Assembly (NCBI GenBank): GCA_930367215.1 | Contig: OV884059.1 | Location: forward strand, 53,538,957-53,602,956 | Length of the DNA: 64,000 nt | Source of the DNA: Pollenia angustigena | Lineage: Eukaryota > Arthropoda > Insecta > Diptera > Polleniidae | Direction of reading: 5' to 3' | In this document: piece after piece, positions 42,749 through 54,723 of the stretch | Layout of the letters: each line of letters begins with the position of its first letter | Numbering within the stretch: the first letter of the stretch is position 1 | Translations under genes and position numbers: made by a program | Notes under the pieces: generated by a model | What the model saw: the letters and a program-made list of their open reading frames with translations, nothing else | The model's database searches: none | Told to the model about the DNA's origin: nothing

Positions 42749-45406
42749 TTATCGCTCATCTAATTGGACAAGTGCCGCAGTGTCTCTTCTTCTTAAGCGA
42801 GTGTGGCCGCTATCATTTAAAATATTTCGTGCTAGTGGGTTCGGGTGCAATTCGAGCCTTTTTAAGTATTTTACTGCATATTTCGTAATCATAGTTTTAA
42901 CTAATGGAACATTGAGATCCTTGTGAATATTTGAGTTTTTAACATACCAAGGGGCAGCTGTGATTATTCGAAGTAGTTTATTTTGGCGCCTTTGAATTTT
43001 TTCGATATTAGAGGCCGAGGCAGTGCCCCATAACTGAATACCATAGCACCAGATTGGCTTTAAGATGGAGTTGTAAAGAAGAAGTTTGCAGTCGAGACTA
43101 AGGACAGAGTTTCTTCCAATAAGCCAATGAATTTGGATGGCTTTTAGTTTCATTTGAGTTAATTTTGCCTCTATATGGCTTTTCCACGTTAAACGGCGAT
43201 CTAGATGAATACCGAGGTATTTTACATGCGAATTTTGAGGTATTATTTGATTATTGATTTTAATAGGGGGGCATGATTCCCGACGCAAGGTGAATGTTAT
43301 ATGTACGCATTTTTGCTCATTGACCTCTATCCTCCATTGCTTTAACCATAGTTCGAGTTGAAATATATGATCCTGTAGGTATCGAGATGCTTCTTGACGG
43401 TTTTCGTGCACGCTCAAAAAAGCTGTATCATCAGCAAATGTTGAAGTTTGTGTGTAGTTGTTTGTTGGCATATCCGAGGTATATATTAAGTATAAAAGTG
43501 GGCCCAGGATGCTTCCCTGAGGGACTCCAGCGTCAATTTGCTGAGGAGAGCTTAAATAATCACCTTCTTTAATAATAAACTTTCGACCGACTAAGTAGCT
43601 TTCTAACAGCTTGTGTATGTTTACTGGTAAGTTTAGCTTCAATTTATGTAATAAGCCTTCATGCCAGACTTTATCGAAAGCTTGAGAAACATCGATGAAG
43701 AGAGCGGAACAATATTTTTTTTCTTCAAAGGCTTTTCTTATTGCGTTTACTATACGATGGGTTTGCTCAATTGTGCTGTGTTCTCTTCTAAAGCCGAATT
43801 GGTGGTTAGGAATACATCTATTATCATTTAAAATTGGGGTTAATTTTGACGCTAACAGCTTCTCAAACAGCTTTGATATATTAGAAAGTAAGCTTATAGG
43901 CCTATATGACTCAACTTTTGTGTGATCCTTTCCAGGTTTAGGTATCATGGTGACTAAGGAGACCTTCCACTTTTGAGGATAGTATTCAAGGCGTAAAATA
44001 GCATTAAAAATTAAAAGAATAATTTTCTTTGCTATGCTGGGTAGCTCCAAAAGCATTTTGTTGGTGATCTTGTCAAACCCAGGAGCCTTCTTGGGGTTTA
44101 AATCACAAATAACCTTTTCGATTTCTCTTATCTCAAATCTTAGCGGAACAGCTGCTCTAGCAGCAACAGGTGGTAACTCGACCGCAATATCGTGAGATAT
44201 ATTTGGGGTAAATACGTTTTTTAAATGATTGACAAACAGATTTCCTTTTTCAACATCATTTCTTGCCCAACTTCCATTCAAGTTTCTTAATGGTGGTTTA
44301 GAGACAACTGGCCTTTTGAGATTTCTAGCTGCACGCCATAATGAGTAGTCTGATTGTGGGGTTGCATCAAGTTCCTTAAGATATTTTTCCAGAGAAGCCG
44401 TTTTCTTAGTCTGCAGTAACTTTCTTAGTCTTTTTGTACACTCTTTAAGTAAGTTCTTAAGTTGAGGGGATCTGTGCAATTGCCACTCTCTTCGAGCCCT
44501 CCTTTTTTCAGACAAAAGATGCTCGACATCTGTGGAATATATTTTAATAGTTTTTGTTTTTTTGGGGGCAATATTGGAATGTTGAACAGCTAGTTTCAGA
44601 AAACTGTCAAAATTGTCAATAGAGCGATCTACATAATCCGGTGTACTGAGCGGAATATTTTCTGTGCAATGGGTACTGAGATATTTTTTATATTTCAACC
44701 AATTAATTTGCGTAGCTGTCGTCGGAGGAACAATTCTATTGGGGTTCATTATAGTAACAATTGTAGGTGTGTGGTCGGAAGATAAATCTAGGGAGGCTTC
44801 AACTTGAATCGTTTCTATGGGAATGTTTTTAACCACGCCGAAATCTATGACATCTGGAATTTTTTGAAGATCAGTGGGCCAATATGTTGGTTGTCCGCTC
44901 GCTACCACATTTAAATCCATTTTAGAAATTATGTTAAATAAAACACGACCCTTTGGTGTTATAAGTCGCGACCCCCAGAGGGTATGTTTAGCGTTATAAT
45001 CGCCAGCGGCTAGGAAACACGGTCCTAATGATTTAAAATATTTACAATATTGGTCCTCCGATATTGAAAATCTAGGCGGGGAGTATAACGATGAAATTAT
45101 TAGGTTTCTATTTAATTCCTCAACGCAAATGTTCGTTGCCTGGAGATAATCTTCACGATGATCACACATTAGGTAGTGTTTGACTCGGGCCTTTATTAAA
45201 ATGGCGGAACCTCCACAAGCTCTATCTCGAGGGTCCTTGGTATCATATAGTATATAACCATTTATTTTAAACGTACTTCTTGAGGTCAAATGAGTTTCAG
45301 AAATCATCATGACATCAATTTGTTTATTTTTAAGAAAGTATTCTAATTCATTTTTATGTTGGCGGATGCCGTTTGCGTTCCAAAAACAAATTTTTAAACA
45401 GTTCAT
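42749..45406 (-). CDS. Jockey LINE ORF2, endonuclease and reverse transcriptase, full length
   Basis: The frame is 885 residues and uninterrupted, the normal size for jockey ORF2. EN (1 to about 220): ICFWNANGI, SETHL (Glu37), AAGDYNAKHTLWG (Asp136) and LDLSSDHTP (210-212). RT (about 430-720): KAPGFDKITNKM, ESYRPISLLSNISKLFE, HQFGFRREHST, FIDVSQAFDKVW (570-581), GVPQGSILGPLLY (627-639), FADD (657-660) and VKYLGIHLDRRLTW. The start is ATG 45404-45406, overlapping the ORF1 TGA in an ATGA arrangement that suggests termination-reinitiation. All catalytic residues I can check are present, but its element lacks the 5' part of ORF1 and any promoter, so it is unlikely to be autonomous. Confidence 0.92.
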   Translation of the reverse strand: MNCLKICFWNANGIRQHKNELEYFLKNKQIDVMMISETHLTSRSTFKINGYILYDTKDPRDRACGGSAILIKARVKHYLMCDHREDYLQATNICVEELNRNLIISSLYSPPRFSISEDQYCKYFKSLGPCFLAAGDYNAKHTLWGSRLITPKGRVLFNIISKMDLNVVASGQPTYWPTDLQKIPDVIDFGVVKNIPIETIQVEASLDLSSDHTPTIVTIMNPNRIVPPTTATQINWLKYKKYLSTHCTENIPLSTPDYVDRSIDNFDSFLKLAVQHSNIAPKKTKTIKIYSTDVEHLLSEKRRARREWQLHRSPQLKNLLKECTKRLRKLLQTKKTASLEKYLKELDATPQSDYSLWRAARNLKRPVVSKPPLRNLNGSWARNDVEKGNLFVNHLKNVFTPNISHDIAVELPPVAARAAVPLRFEIREIEKVICDLNPKKAPGFDKITNKMLLELPSIAKKIILLIFNAILRLEYYPQKWKVSLVTMIPKPGKDHTKVESYRPISLLSNISKLFEKLLASKLTPILNDNRCIPNHQFGFRREHSTIEQTHRIVNAIRKAFEEKKYCSALFIDVSQAFDKVWHEGLLHKLKLNLPVNIHKLLESYLVGRKFIIKEGDYLSSPQQIDAGVPQGSILGPLLYLIYTSDMPTNNYTQTSTFADDTAFLSVHENRQEASRYLQDHIFQLELWLKQWRIEVNEQKCVHITFTLRRESCPPIKINNQIIPQNSHVKYLGIHLDRRLTWKSHIEAKLTQMKLKAIQIHWLIGRNSVLSLDCKLLLYNSILKPIWCYGIQLWGTASASNIEKIQRRQNKLLRIITAAPWYVKNSNIHKDLNVPLVKTMITKYAVKYLKRLELHPNPLARNILNDSGHTRLRRRDTAALVQLDER

Positions 45407-46357
45407 GGTTTGTTAAGTACAGCTTGCAATAACATCGATTGCATTCTAAGCATTTCCTGCATCATATTACCCATTGTGTTCGTAAAATTATTTACTGTTT
45501 GCACTAATGTTTCCATGGTTTTTTCTAAACGACTTAAATTAGAAAATTGAGTTTCATCATTACTTGGCGAGGCACCTTGCATTGGCTCATGGTTTGATTT
45601 TAGGACGTTAGCGTAAGAGGTTCTGTTATTACTAGGCTGGGGGGCTTGAATTGCATTTGTGTTAACCTGATTTGTTACCTGCATTTGAGGGGGATTAGTT
45701 TTCGGTCCGACCGACTGCTTGACGATAGTATATACAGGGCATCCTCTATAATTGGCAGTGTGATTACCGCCACAGTTGCTACATTTTTTTAAGTTGGGGT
45801 CGGTTTTAGACTTGTCGCAAAGAACTGTTCCATGTAATTCACCACATACTACGCAAACAGGGGGTAAGTAGCAGTATGCCTTAGTTTGGCCAAATTCCTG
45901 GCAGTTTAGACATTGAACAGGACCATTTCTTTTGTGCGGCTCCTCAATAGTTACCCTTCTGTACAGAATATATTTCAAATTATAAATTGGATGCGTTTCA
46001 TTTTTTTTGAGCTTAATGTCGCCGGGTTCAAGCTCCACTCGAAATAGTGGTTGGGGATTTTTTTCCCTATTTTTGATATTTGTTACGTTTTTGATTTTAA
46101 AGCCCTTCTCTTCCAAAAAAGCTTTAATTTCCCCTGGGTCTACGCATGAGTCTATGCCCTTGATTACTACCTGAAGACCTTTACTGCTCTTCAGTTGATA
46201 CGTATAAAAGTTTTTATTTAGAGTCTCAAATCTTGTAATTACCTTTCGAAAATCATCCTCGTGATTAACCTGTATTTTAGTCTCGTTAATGATACCGCGC
46301 TTTATTGCAGCTACATAAAAGGAATTTTCACCAATCACCGAAATTAAACTTTTTATT
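45403..46357 (-). pseudogene. Jockey LINE ORF1 (gag), N-terminally truncated, unit A
   Basis: This is about 317 codons of the 446-residue gag seen complete at 54720-56060. The zinc-knuckle region is CLNCQEFGQTKAYC, CVVCGELHGTVLC and CSNCGGNHTANYRGC. In the first knuckle the metal-binding His of unit B is Gln here (CAA for CAT at about 45890). The gene is cut at 46357 by the tandem-duplication junction and joins R1-like 3' UTR sequence. Confidence 0.88.
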
Positions 46358-46970
46358 GTTTTTGTTGTATCGTCTATTGTTTTTGTTGTATCGTCTATTG
46401 GTCATGTATTGTCCCTTTATGTAGATGTGTGTGGTGTGCCGCAATTTGCGGAGGTGCAGTTCAGTTGCTGGTTGCAGTGTTGCTGGTTGCTGTTTGCTGT
46501 CGTGTGTGCTGCAGTCTGCTGTGGGTCACCAGTCCCGGTACCGTTTGGGGTCCAACTGGTAGTAGCTTAGGCTACGAAGCTGACCGGAGTCTTTATCTGG
46601 TACCACGGGAACCAGGGTGCCCTTGGGACCTCGGTCCCAACCTGGTTATGGTGAGGCCCCTTCAGGGGAGTAACGTGGTGGTTGTGGTTTAATACCCATA
46701 TCGCGGGTAGAGTAATTTATTACTCGGTGTGGAGTTGCATTGCAACCGGTTGCCATTTGACCAGAAAATGGTAGGAGTGTTAGATAGGCTCCGCCCTTCA
46801 CCGAGGGGATGAAGTGTCCAAATGCACGGATTCGAAGTCGGTACCCTTTCTCTGGTGCCACAGTTTGTGGCGAAGGGGGAAGGGGGCGATGGTCACGCAT
46901 GTTTTGACCCTGTGTTAAGAGCACCGTGAGGAAAGGTCTTCGGACGATGATCACGTTAAACCGGACAAAT
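46358..46970 (+). mobile_element. R1-like LINE 3' UTR fragment at the duplication junction
   Basis: It corresponds to 36556-37153, with a 21-bp segment (GTTTTTGTTGTATCGTCTAT) present twice in tandem at 46357-46396. It is followed by the I/LOA-like LINE sequence exactly as in unit A. No coding sequence is present. Confidence 0.88.
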
Positions 46971-47457
46971 CTGTACGACTCCCGTCTAATGAGAGTCCTG
47001 CAGTGGGCCATTGAAGTGCCAATCAGGCCGTCGACGAACATGTCGTCCAAGAGACAGCCCCGTTTGGCCAGACTGTCCGCAGTATGGTTACCCAGGCACC
47101 CACTGTGCCCTGGTACCCATGTCAGCGTTACACTAGAATGTTTCGCGATCTCATTCAGAGATATCCGGCATTCCACTGTCAACATATATGTCGTAAAGAC
47201 ACCAGCCAGAGCTGCAATGGCAGCCTTTCTGTCCGTAAATATACATATATCCCTCGATATACGATAGTACCTCAGACAGTTTGCCGCCCGCCTTATGGCA
47301 GAGATTTCTGCCTGCAGCACACTACTGCCATCCGGCAGCCTAAAATAGACCCTGATGTCCAATTCCTTAATGAAGAAACCTCCACCCACTCTATAGCCCA
47401 TCTTGGAACCATCGGTGTAGACCCGCAGGGTCGGCTCCAGAGATCGCGTATTATCGA
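46971..47457 (-). pseudogene. I/LOA-like LINE in unit B, RNase H domain fragment
   Basis: Duplicate of 37154-37640, with VYTDGSKMGYRVGGGFF, LQAEISAI, CIFTDRKAAIAAL and VPGHSGCLGNHTADSLA. A lysine replaces the unit A glutamate in FFIKELDIRV. The C-terminal remainder is absent because the unit starts within the R1-like 3' UTR. Confidence 0.83.
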
Positions 47458-47461
47458 GCAG

Positions 47462-48263
47462 CTAATCATAATTACCATGATGAACCGTGAACAAGGCACC
47501 GAAAAAAGGTTCCGGAATGCAATAGTCCAGCTCCGCCAGGTCGTAGGGCGCGCGAAGCGCGACCCTGGCGTGACCATAGTTCCGCGTAGACCATAGGCCC
47601 ACCGCCCCCAGTCTCAAAGCGGAAGTTAGGGCCTGTTGTCCGGCCATGATGTCAACCGATAACCAGTTCAGCATAGTAAACAGTGCCTTCGTCGGTGTCG
47701 AGCGGAGTGATCCCGTGATCATCAGCGCAGCCAACCTATATACTTTCTCAAGCATCCTGCAGTACCGTCCCCATTCCATGGCAGGCCACCACACTATGAC
47801 CCCATAGAAGAGGATCGGTTTTACCACCGCCTCAAAGATCCATTCGACGCCCCTGGGGCCCAAGCCAGGCCACAATGGCCCTATCAACCCTCGTCCGAAC
47901 GTTGAGTTCCCATGATAGCTTGCTATCGAGAATTACGCCCAAATATTTGGCACTGTTCGAGAGCCTCAGCTCCGTGCCGTTTAGCTTAGGAAGCCTGAAG
48001 TTGCCAACCTTGTACTTCCTGGTAAAGAGTACCAACTCAGTCTTCTGCGGATTGACACCAAGTCCACAGGAGATGCTCCAAGAGCTTAGAATCTGTAGTG
48101 CAGATTCCATACAATGGGACAGTGTGTCCAGGTGTTTACCTGCGACCGCCACCGCCACGTCTTCCGCATACGCGACGGTTTTTATCCCTAATCCGTCGAA
48201 CCGGCCCAGCAAAGTGTTCACCGTCAGGTTCCACAATAGAGGGGACAGAACACCACCTTGCAA
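47462..48263 (-). pseudogene. I/LOA-like LINE in unit B, RT C-terminal half (YAED variant)
   Basis: This copy retains GGVLSPLLWNLTVNTLLGRF and KTVAYAEDVAVAVAGK, with Glu in place of the first catalytic Asp (48159-48170), and YLGVILDSKLSWE. It shares with unit A the about 24-bp deletion upstream of GGVLSP that removes the NPQ codons and shifts frame, and the fusion WLGPQGRRMDL near 47870. It is non-functional. Confidence 0.85.
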
Positions 48264-48269
48264 ACATTG

Positions 48270-49491
48270 GTAGCACCCATCGTGGATTCAGTGATCCTAT
48301 TGTCAAGTAGATTACCAATAAATCTACAAATTGCATCGTCAACACCCACCTCCCTCATTGACTGCAAGATGGAGTCGGGTTTGACATTGTTGAAAGCTCC
48401 CTCAATGTCCAGAAAGGCCACAAGTGAGTATTCCCGAAATTCAAGGGATTTATCAATGTAGCCGACCAGTGAGTGGAGCGCCGTCTCTACAGACTTGCCC
48501 TTGGTGTAGGCATGCTGCGATGAGGAGAGCAAATGTCTAGGAATAGACATCCTCAGATGAATATCAATGACCCTTTCAAGGGTCTTGAGAAGAAATGACG
48601 ACAGGCTGATTGGCCTGTAGTCCTTAGGTCTGGTATGGGATGCTTTACCTCCCTTTGGAATGAAAACAACCCTACACCTAGTCCATCGGATGGGAACGTA
48701 CGAGAATCGAATGCATTTCGTATAAATAGCGGACAGCCAAGGAATTAGAAGCCCCGCGTTCTTTTGAAGGTCGGCCGGAATAATACCGTCCGTACCAGGG
48801 GCCTTAAAGGAGTCAAAGCTCCTTATCGCCCAATTGAGCCTATCATAGCACAGAGAAATGGACATGGGTCCAGGCACCGATAAGCAGTTGATCTTCTGTG
48901 GTGTTGGAAGGGAATTGCCAGGAAAGTGTGTGTCAATTAACACCTCCAGCGTCTCCTGACTATTCGTAGTCCAGCTACCATCAGCTTTCTGAATGTAGCT
49001 AGGGACAGCCGGGCAAGAAGCCATTATTTTGCGTAATCGGTTTGTCTCAGAGGAGCCTTCCACGCCGCTGCAGAAGTTCCTCCAGGCATTTCGTTTCGCC
49101 GATCTAACCAAGTTCCTAAACCTATTCAATGCCGACTTATAATCCGCCCAGTTTCCCAGAAGTTTAGCCATATTGAATAACCTACGACAGTCTCTGCGAG
49201 ACTGTGCAATCTCAGGGCTCCACCATGGTGGCTTGCCCCCCTTCTTCCTGACCACTGGCTGTTGCCTGACGCAGTGCCCCCGATAAGAATTCCACTGCCA
49301 TTTCAGTCTCCGTAATGCCATTAATGACATGGACTGAGCCCAGAGAGTCAGCGAGTAGACTAGCCTGATAGTCCCACTTCGTTCTCCTCCTATTCACAAA
49401 AGTACAAACTCCCAAGGGGGATAGACCTAATTGAAACTCAACATACCTGTGGTCCGAAGAGGAGCAGTCACTTGAGACCGCCCAGTTACTT
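48270..49491 (-). pseudogene. I/LOA-like LINE in unit B, EN tail and RT N-terminal half
   Basis: Duplicate of 38390-39597: the EN tail SSDHRYVEFQ, the VNRRRTKWDYQASLLADSL linker, then KPPWWSPEIAQSRRDCRRLF, KAPGTDGIIPADLQ, RVVFIPKGGK, DYRPISLSSFL and FLDIEGAFNNV. The frame change between EN tail and RT is preserved. Confidence 0.85.
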
Positions 49492-49494
49492 ATT

Positions 49495-50948
49495 CGCCCC
49501 TATCGCAAACAACTACTCCCATGAAAATATTAGCATATTTTTATACCCTCCACCACAAATAGTTGTGAATAGGGTATATTAAGTTTGTCATTCCGTGTGA
49601 AACTTTTTTATTATTCATCTCAGACCCCATAAAGTATATATATTCTGGGTCCTTGAGTAATTCTAAGTCGATTTAGCCATGTCCGTCTGTCTGGCCGTCT
49701 GTTGAAAACACGCTCACTTTCGAACAACTCAAAAGAAATGAACAAACTTGGTGCCAAATCGTTTGTAGTTATCCTAAGCAGTTTGGGATTGAAATCCAGC
49801 AAAATCGGTTCGGTAGGACCAGAGCTATGAATCAAAATGTGGAACCACCACCTAAAAAAATTGATAAATTTGTTACAAAAATAACATAAATGGTGGAACA
49901 AGGCATAAGATTTTGCGAAAATTTGTTTTATTTAACTGGAAATCACGCTGTTAAATATCGTGAATATCCTTTCGTAATTTACCCTAAGCCCCATATAAAC
50001 ACTACTTCCGGAAAACAGTTTAGTACGCCTAAAACCGTAAAAAATAACGCTAGCGTAACAAATTTTGGCTCGTCACATTTTTATAGGACTATAAATGATA
50101 CTGTGAAATTTCGTGAAGATCGGTACATAATTTACCCTAGGCCCCATAGAAACCCTACTCCCGGAAAACAGTTAAGTACACCTAAAACCATAATTAATAA
50201 TGCTATCATAACAGAAATTTGTACGTCATAGTTTTAAAGGACTAGAAATGACGCTGTGAAGTTTCGTGATGGTCGGTCCATAATTTACCCTAGGCCCCAT
50301 ATAAACCCTACTACTGGAAAACAGTTTAGTCGCCTAAAACCATGATTAATAAAAAATCGTCACAGTTTAAGATAATAATAATAAATAGACATCATACAGA
50401 TATTACTTTTTAAACATTCGACCTGTCGGAGGAGGGTATAAAAGATTCGGCACAGCCGAATATAGCACTCTAACTTGTTTTATTTTGTATTGTGAATGAT
50501 TCCCTTGACAAATTTTTTGGGAATGAATTCCCAAACTTAAAAAATCGACAATGTTTACGCCCGCGAGTATTTTTACTAAATAAATTCCCAACAAGTGTTA
50601 ATGTGAACGAGAAGGGAACACGTAAATTTTAATTTGTATTCTAAGGTATGACTCAATTAAATTTAATTTTTCTTTTATTGAAGGAGTTTTAATTAAGAAA
50701 ATGAAGATAAACACTATTCATTATTTATTTTATTATATTTTTATTAGTATTTTATTTTGTATATTTTTCTTTCACAATACGAGCATTGACAAGTTATTCA
50801 TAATAGAGACGTTTGTTTATAAAATACGAAAAAATAATTCACAATAGTAATTATTACTCCCAAAATATTTGCGATACCGATTTGTTGGGGATGGGAATAT
50901 AGGTTTGCTCCCATATAACATATTCCCATAACATTCGCGATAGGGGTG
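49495..50948. mobile_element. TIR transposon in LINE endonuclease, copy in unit B
   Basis: Flanked by ATT (49492-49494, 50949-50951), with the same ends as the other two copies. It is 153 bp shorter than the unit A copy because its minisatellite (about 49930-50350) lost exactly one repeat unit. The nested hairpin-ended repeat ends near 50480. Confidence 0.8.
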
Positions 50949-50951
50949 ATT

Positions 50952-51530
50952 AAGTCGGAGTGTTCCGAGCTGACAAATGTCACATCGAGAACCTCCTGCC
51001 TATTAGCTACAATGAACGTAGGTTCCGCGCCTATGTTTGCTATTTCTAAATTACTGTTACAGATAAAAGAAAATAGCGAATCACCTCTAGTGTTGTTGTT
51101 GGAGCTGCCCCACGTGATGTGGTGCGCATTAGCGTCCGCACAGATAACCACCGGGGTACCCATGGAGCCGGCTTTGGATACTAAGCCACGAATAAGCCTA
51201 TTAGGTTGCTCATTAACTTGGTCATGCGCCATATAGCCCGAGACGATCCAGATCGACATGCCGCTCTTCTCTAGGGCCGCTGATGTTGTGTCTTCATCAC
51301 TGAAATCAGAAAGAATGTTCCTTTGGCATATATAGCATATAGCCCTTGAGGTTTAATCCGCAAACCCGATCCCTATGGATCCATGGCTCTTGGATCATTA
51401 TTAGCTCCTCCTCTCTCTCTACCACTCGGAGGAGCAGTGCAGCAGATGCTGCTTTAGAGTGGTGACATACCGTAAGTGACAAATTTTTCTCTTATAGTAT
51501 TTACATGGCATGAAATATATTTTTTGTAAA
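50952..51530 (-). pseudogene. I/LOA-like LINE in unit B, endonuclease N-terminal part
   Basis: Same translation as 41211-41790 (VVICADANAHHITWGSSNNN, ANRQEVLDVTFVSSEHSDLI), including the one-base loss near 51330. It is interrupted by the TIR transposon. Confidence 0.82.
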
Positions 51531-51651
51531 TATATGTATATAAAAACTTAAAAAAAACAAGTTAGAAAGTAAAGTCGGTCAAGCCCGTCCATAAGATACC
51601 CTACCCTACAGAACAGAATTATGCTATGAGGTTAAGAATTATGTAAAAATT

Positions 51652-52274
51652 AGTATTGTGGTTATTTTGTTGAACTATTTATGGTTTTTAATCCAAATTT
51701 TTTAATATTTTTAATTAGGCTTAAGTTCATGAAATTTAATTTTTATTAAATTATTTTTGTGAAGAAAGGAATTTTACAACATGAAAATTAATTAAAATTG
51801 TTATTGATAATCTTTCATTCTTGACGTGGCTCGGGCTCGAACCCTGGCCGGCAGGTTACCATGACATGTTTCGATCGCAACCACTCGATCTCCTCAGATG
51901 GATTTGCCGTCTTACACTCGCAGCCATCGACGACTGCTGACGTCACTAGTCAAACATCAATCCTTAAACCAAATTGTATTTTAACATTCGGTAGATCGAA
52001 ATTTGCTTTCCTGAATGACTATCCATTTTAATTGATTTTACATGTTTTTTCCTTTACTTCTGTTTTTTCGTACTTTCGTCAAGAATTTTTCTTGAAGTCC
52101 AAGTACATTTTTTGTTTTTTCACTTTGTCTTTCTCTTTTCTGTTGACCTTTTTCAGCACAACTTGAAGGACAAATGTACACATAGAGCTCGTGCCTTAGC
52201 TTTAACAATAATTAGTATTGTGGTTATTTTGTTGAACTATTTATGGTTTTTAATCCAAATTTTTTAATATTTTT
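51652..52274 (-). mobile_element. SINE-like insertion, unit B
   Basis: Duplicate of 41911-42533 with the same flanking ATTATGTAAAAATT repeats and the same about 61-bp terminal direct repeats. The tRNA-like core lies near 51834-51890 on the minus strand. One substitution was noticed (AAATTTAATT near 51735 against AAATTTCATT). Confidence 0.65.
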
Positions 52275-52489
52275 ATTATGTAAAAATTATTTGTGCCAAA
52301 TATTGTTTAGTTATCTCCATCAATATTTTTTTTTTTTTTTTTTTCTTCATTATTTATTTATTGAATCTTCATATATTAAATATGAACTAACAATAATTCA
52401 TCAAATCTTAACCTAATATTATTTTTTTGTCCTGCCAGTGCCAGACAAAAATTTTGTTCATCGCGGGTTCTGTTCACTTTTATAGGTGT

Positions 52490-54723
52490 TTATCGCTCAT
52501 CTAATTGGACAAGTGCCGCAGTGTCTCTTCTTCTTAAGCGAGTGTGGCCGCTATCATTTAAAATATTTCGTGCTAGTGGGTTCGGGTGCAATTCGAGCCT
52601 TTTTAAGTATTTTACTGCATATTTCGTAATCATAGTTTTAACTAATGGAACATTGAGATCCTTGTGAATATTTGAGTTTTTAACATACCAAGGGGCAGCT
52701 GTGATTATTCGAAGTAGTTTATTTTGGCGCCTTTGAATTTTTTCGATATTAGAGGCCGAGGCAGTGCCCCATAACTGAATACCATAGCACCAGATTGGCT
52801 TTAAGATGGAGTTGTAAAGAAGAAGTTTGCAGTCGAGACTAAGGACAGAGTTTCTTCCAATAAGCCAATGAATTTGGATGGCTTTTAGTTTCATTTGAGT
52901 TAATTTTGCCTCTATATGGCTTTTCCACGTTAAACGGCGATCTAGATGAATACCGAGGTATTTTACATGCGAATTTTGAGGTATTATTTGATTATTGATT
53001 TTAATAGGGGGGCATGATTCCCGACGCAAGGTGAATGTTATATGTACGCATTTTTGCTCATTGACCTCTATCCTCCATTGCTTTAACCATAGTTCGAGTT
53101 GAAATATATGATCCTGTAGGTATCGAGATGCTTCTTGACGGTTTTCGTGCACGCTCAAAAAAGCTGTATCATCAGCAAATGTTGAAGTTTGTGTGTAGTT
53201 GTTTGTTGGCATATCCGAGGTATATATTAAGTATAAAAGTGGGCCCAGGATGCTTCCCTGAGGGACTCCAGCGTCAATTTGCTGAGGAGAGCTTAAATAA
53301 TCACCTTCTTTAATAATAAACTTTCGACCGACTAAGTAGCTTTCTAACAGCTTGTGTATGTTTACTGGTAAGTTTAGCTTCAATTTATGTAATAAGCCTT
53401 CATGCCAGACTTTATCGAAAGCTTGAGAAACATCGATGAAGAGAGCGGAACAATATTTTTTTTCTTCAAAGGCTTTTCTTATTGCGTTTTCTATACGATG
53501 GGTTTGCTCAATTGTGCTGTGTTCTCTTCTAAAGCCGAATTGGTGGTTAGGAATACATCTATTATCATTTAAAATTGGGGTTAATTTTGACGCTAACAGC
53601 TTCTCAAACAGCTTTGATATATTAGAAAGTAAGCTTATAGGCCTATATGACTCAACTTTTGTGTGATCCTTTCCAGGTTTAGGTATCATGGTGACTAAGG
53701 AGACCTTCCACTTTTGAGGATAGTATTCAAGGCGTAAAATAGCATTAAAAATTAAAAGAATAATTTTCTTTGCTATGCTGGGTAGCTCCAAAAGCATTTT
53801 GTTGCTGATCTTGTCAAACCCAGGAGCCTTCTTGGGGTTTAAATCACAAATAACCTTTTCGATTTCTCTTATCTCAAATCTTAGCGGAACAGCTGCTCTA
53901 GCAGCAACAGGTGGTAACTCGACCGCAATATCGTGAGATATATTTGGGGTAAATACGTTTTTTAAATGATTGACAAACAGATTTCCTTTTTCAACATCAT
54001 TTCTTGCCCAACTTCCATTCAAGTTTCTTAATGGTGGTTTAGAGACAACTGGCCTTTTGAGATTTCTATAGTAACAATTGTAGGTGTGTGGTCGGAAGAT
54101 AAATCTAGGGAGGCTTCAACTTGAATCGTTTCTATGGGAATGTTTTTAACCACGCCGAAATCTATGACATCTGGAATTTTTTGAAGATCAGTGGGCCAAT
54201 ATGTTGGTTGTCCGCTCGCTACCACATTTAAATCCATTTTAGAAATTATGTTAAATAAAACACGACCCTTTGGTGTTATAAGTCGCGACCCCCAGAGGGT
54301 ATGTTTAGCGTTATAATCGCCAGCGGCTAGGAAACACGGTCCTAATGATTTAAAATATTTACAATATTGGTCCTCCGATATTGAAAATCTAGGCGGGGAG
54401 TATAACGATGAAATTATTAGGTTTCTATTTAATTCCTCAACGCAAATGTTCGTTGCCTGGAGATAATCTTCACGATGATCACACATTAGGTAGTGTTTGA
54501 CTCGGGCCTTTATTAAAATGGCGGAACCTCCACAAGCTCTATCTCGAGGGTCCTTGGTATCATATAGTATATAACCATTTATTTTAAACGTACTTCTTGA
54601 GGTCAAATGAGTTTCAGAAATCATCATGACATCAATTTGTTTATTTTTAAGAAAGTATTCTAATTCATTTTTATGTTGGCGGATGCCGTTTGCGTTCCAA
54701 AAACAAATTTTTAAACAGTTCAT
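52490..54723 (-). pseudogene. Jockey LINE ORF2, internally deleted, unit B
   Basis: The EN part (54028-54723) is complete to SSDHTPTIVTI; the RT part (52490-54022) restarts at LNGSWARNDVEKG. The 424-bp deletion (junction about 54067, two-base TA overlap) removes about 141 codons of linker (residues about 219-360 of the unit A protein) and shifts frame, so the RT cannot be translated in line with EN. RT motifs FIDVSQAFDKVW, GVPQGSILGPLL and FADD remain. Substitutions against unit A include Thr to Ser (FDKISNKM) and Val to Glu (RIENAIRK). Confidence 0.9.

Larger units (their letters stand above)
36556..46357. repeat. Tandem duplication 2, unit A (about 9.8 kb)
   Basis: From about 36556 on, the sequence recurs at 46376 onward (initial offset 9817). 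Unit A runs from the R1-like 3' UTR through LINE copy 2, its nested transposon and a SINE-like insertion into the jockey LINE, and ends inside jockey ORF1 at 46357. The junction shares TTTATT with both parental sites. Later offsets change (9741, then 9317) because each unit has private deletions. Confidence 0.92.
42586..46357 (-). mobile_element. Jockey-clade LINE, unit A, 5'-truncated by the duplication junction
   Basis: The poly(A) tail appears as a T run at about 42586-42603, abutting one copy of the target TCTCCATCAATAT (42573-42585). ORF2 is intact here. ORF1 lacks its first about 135 codons because unit A ends at 46357. The complete 5' end is kept only in unit B. Confidence 0.9.
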
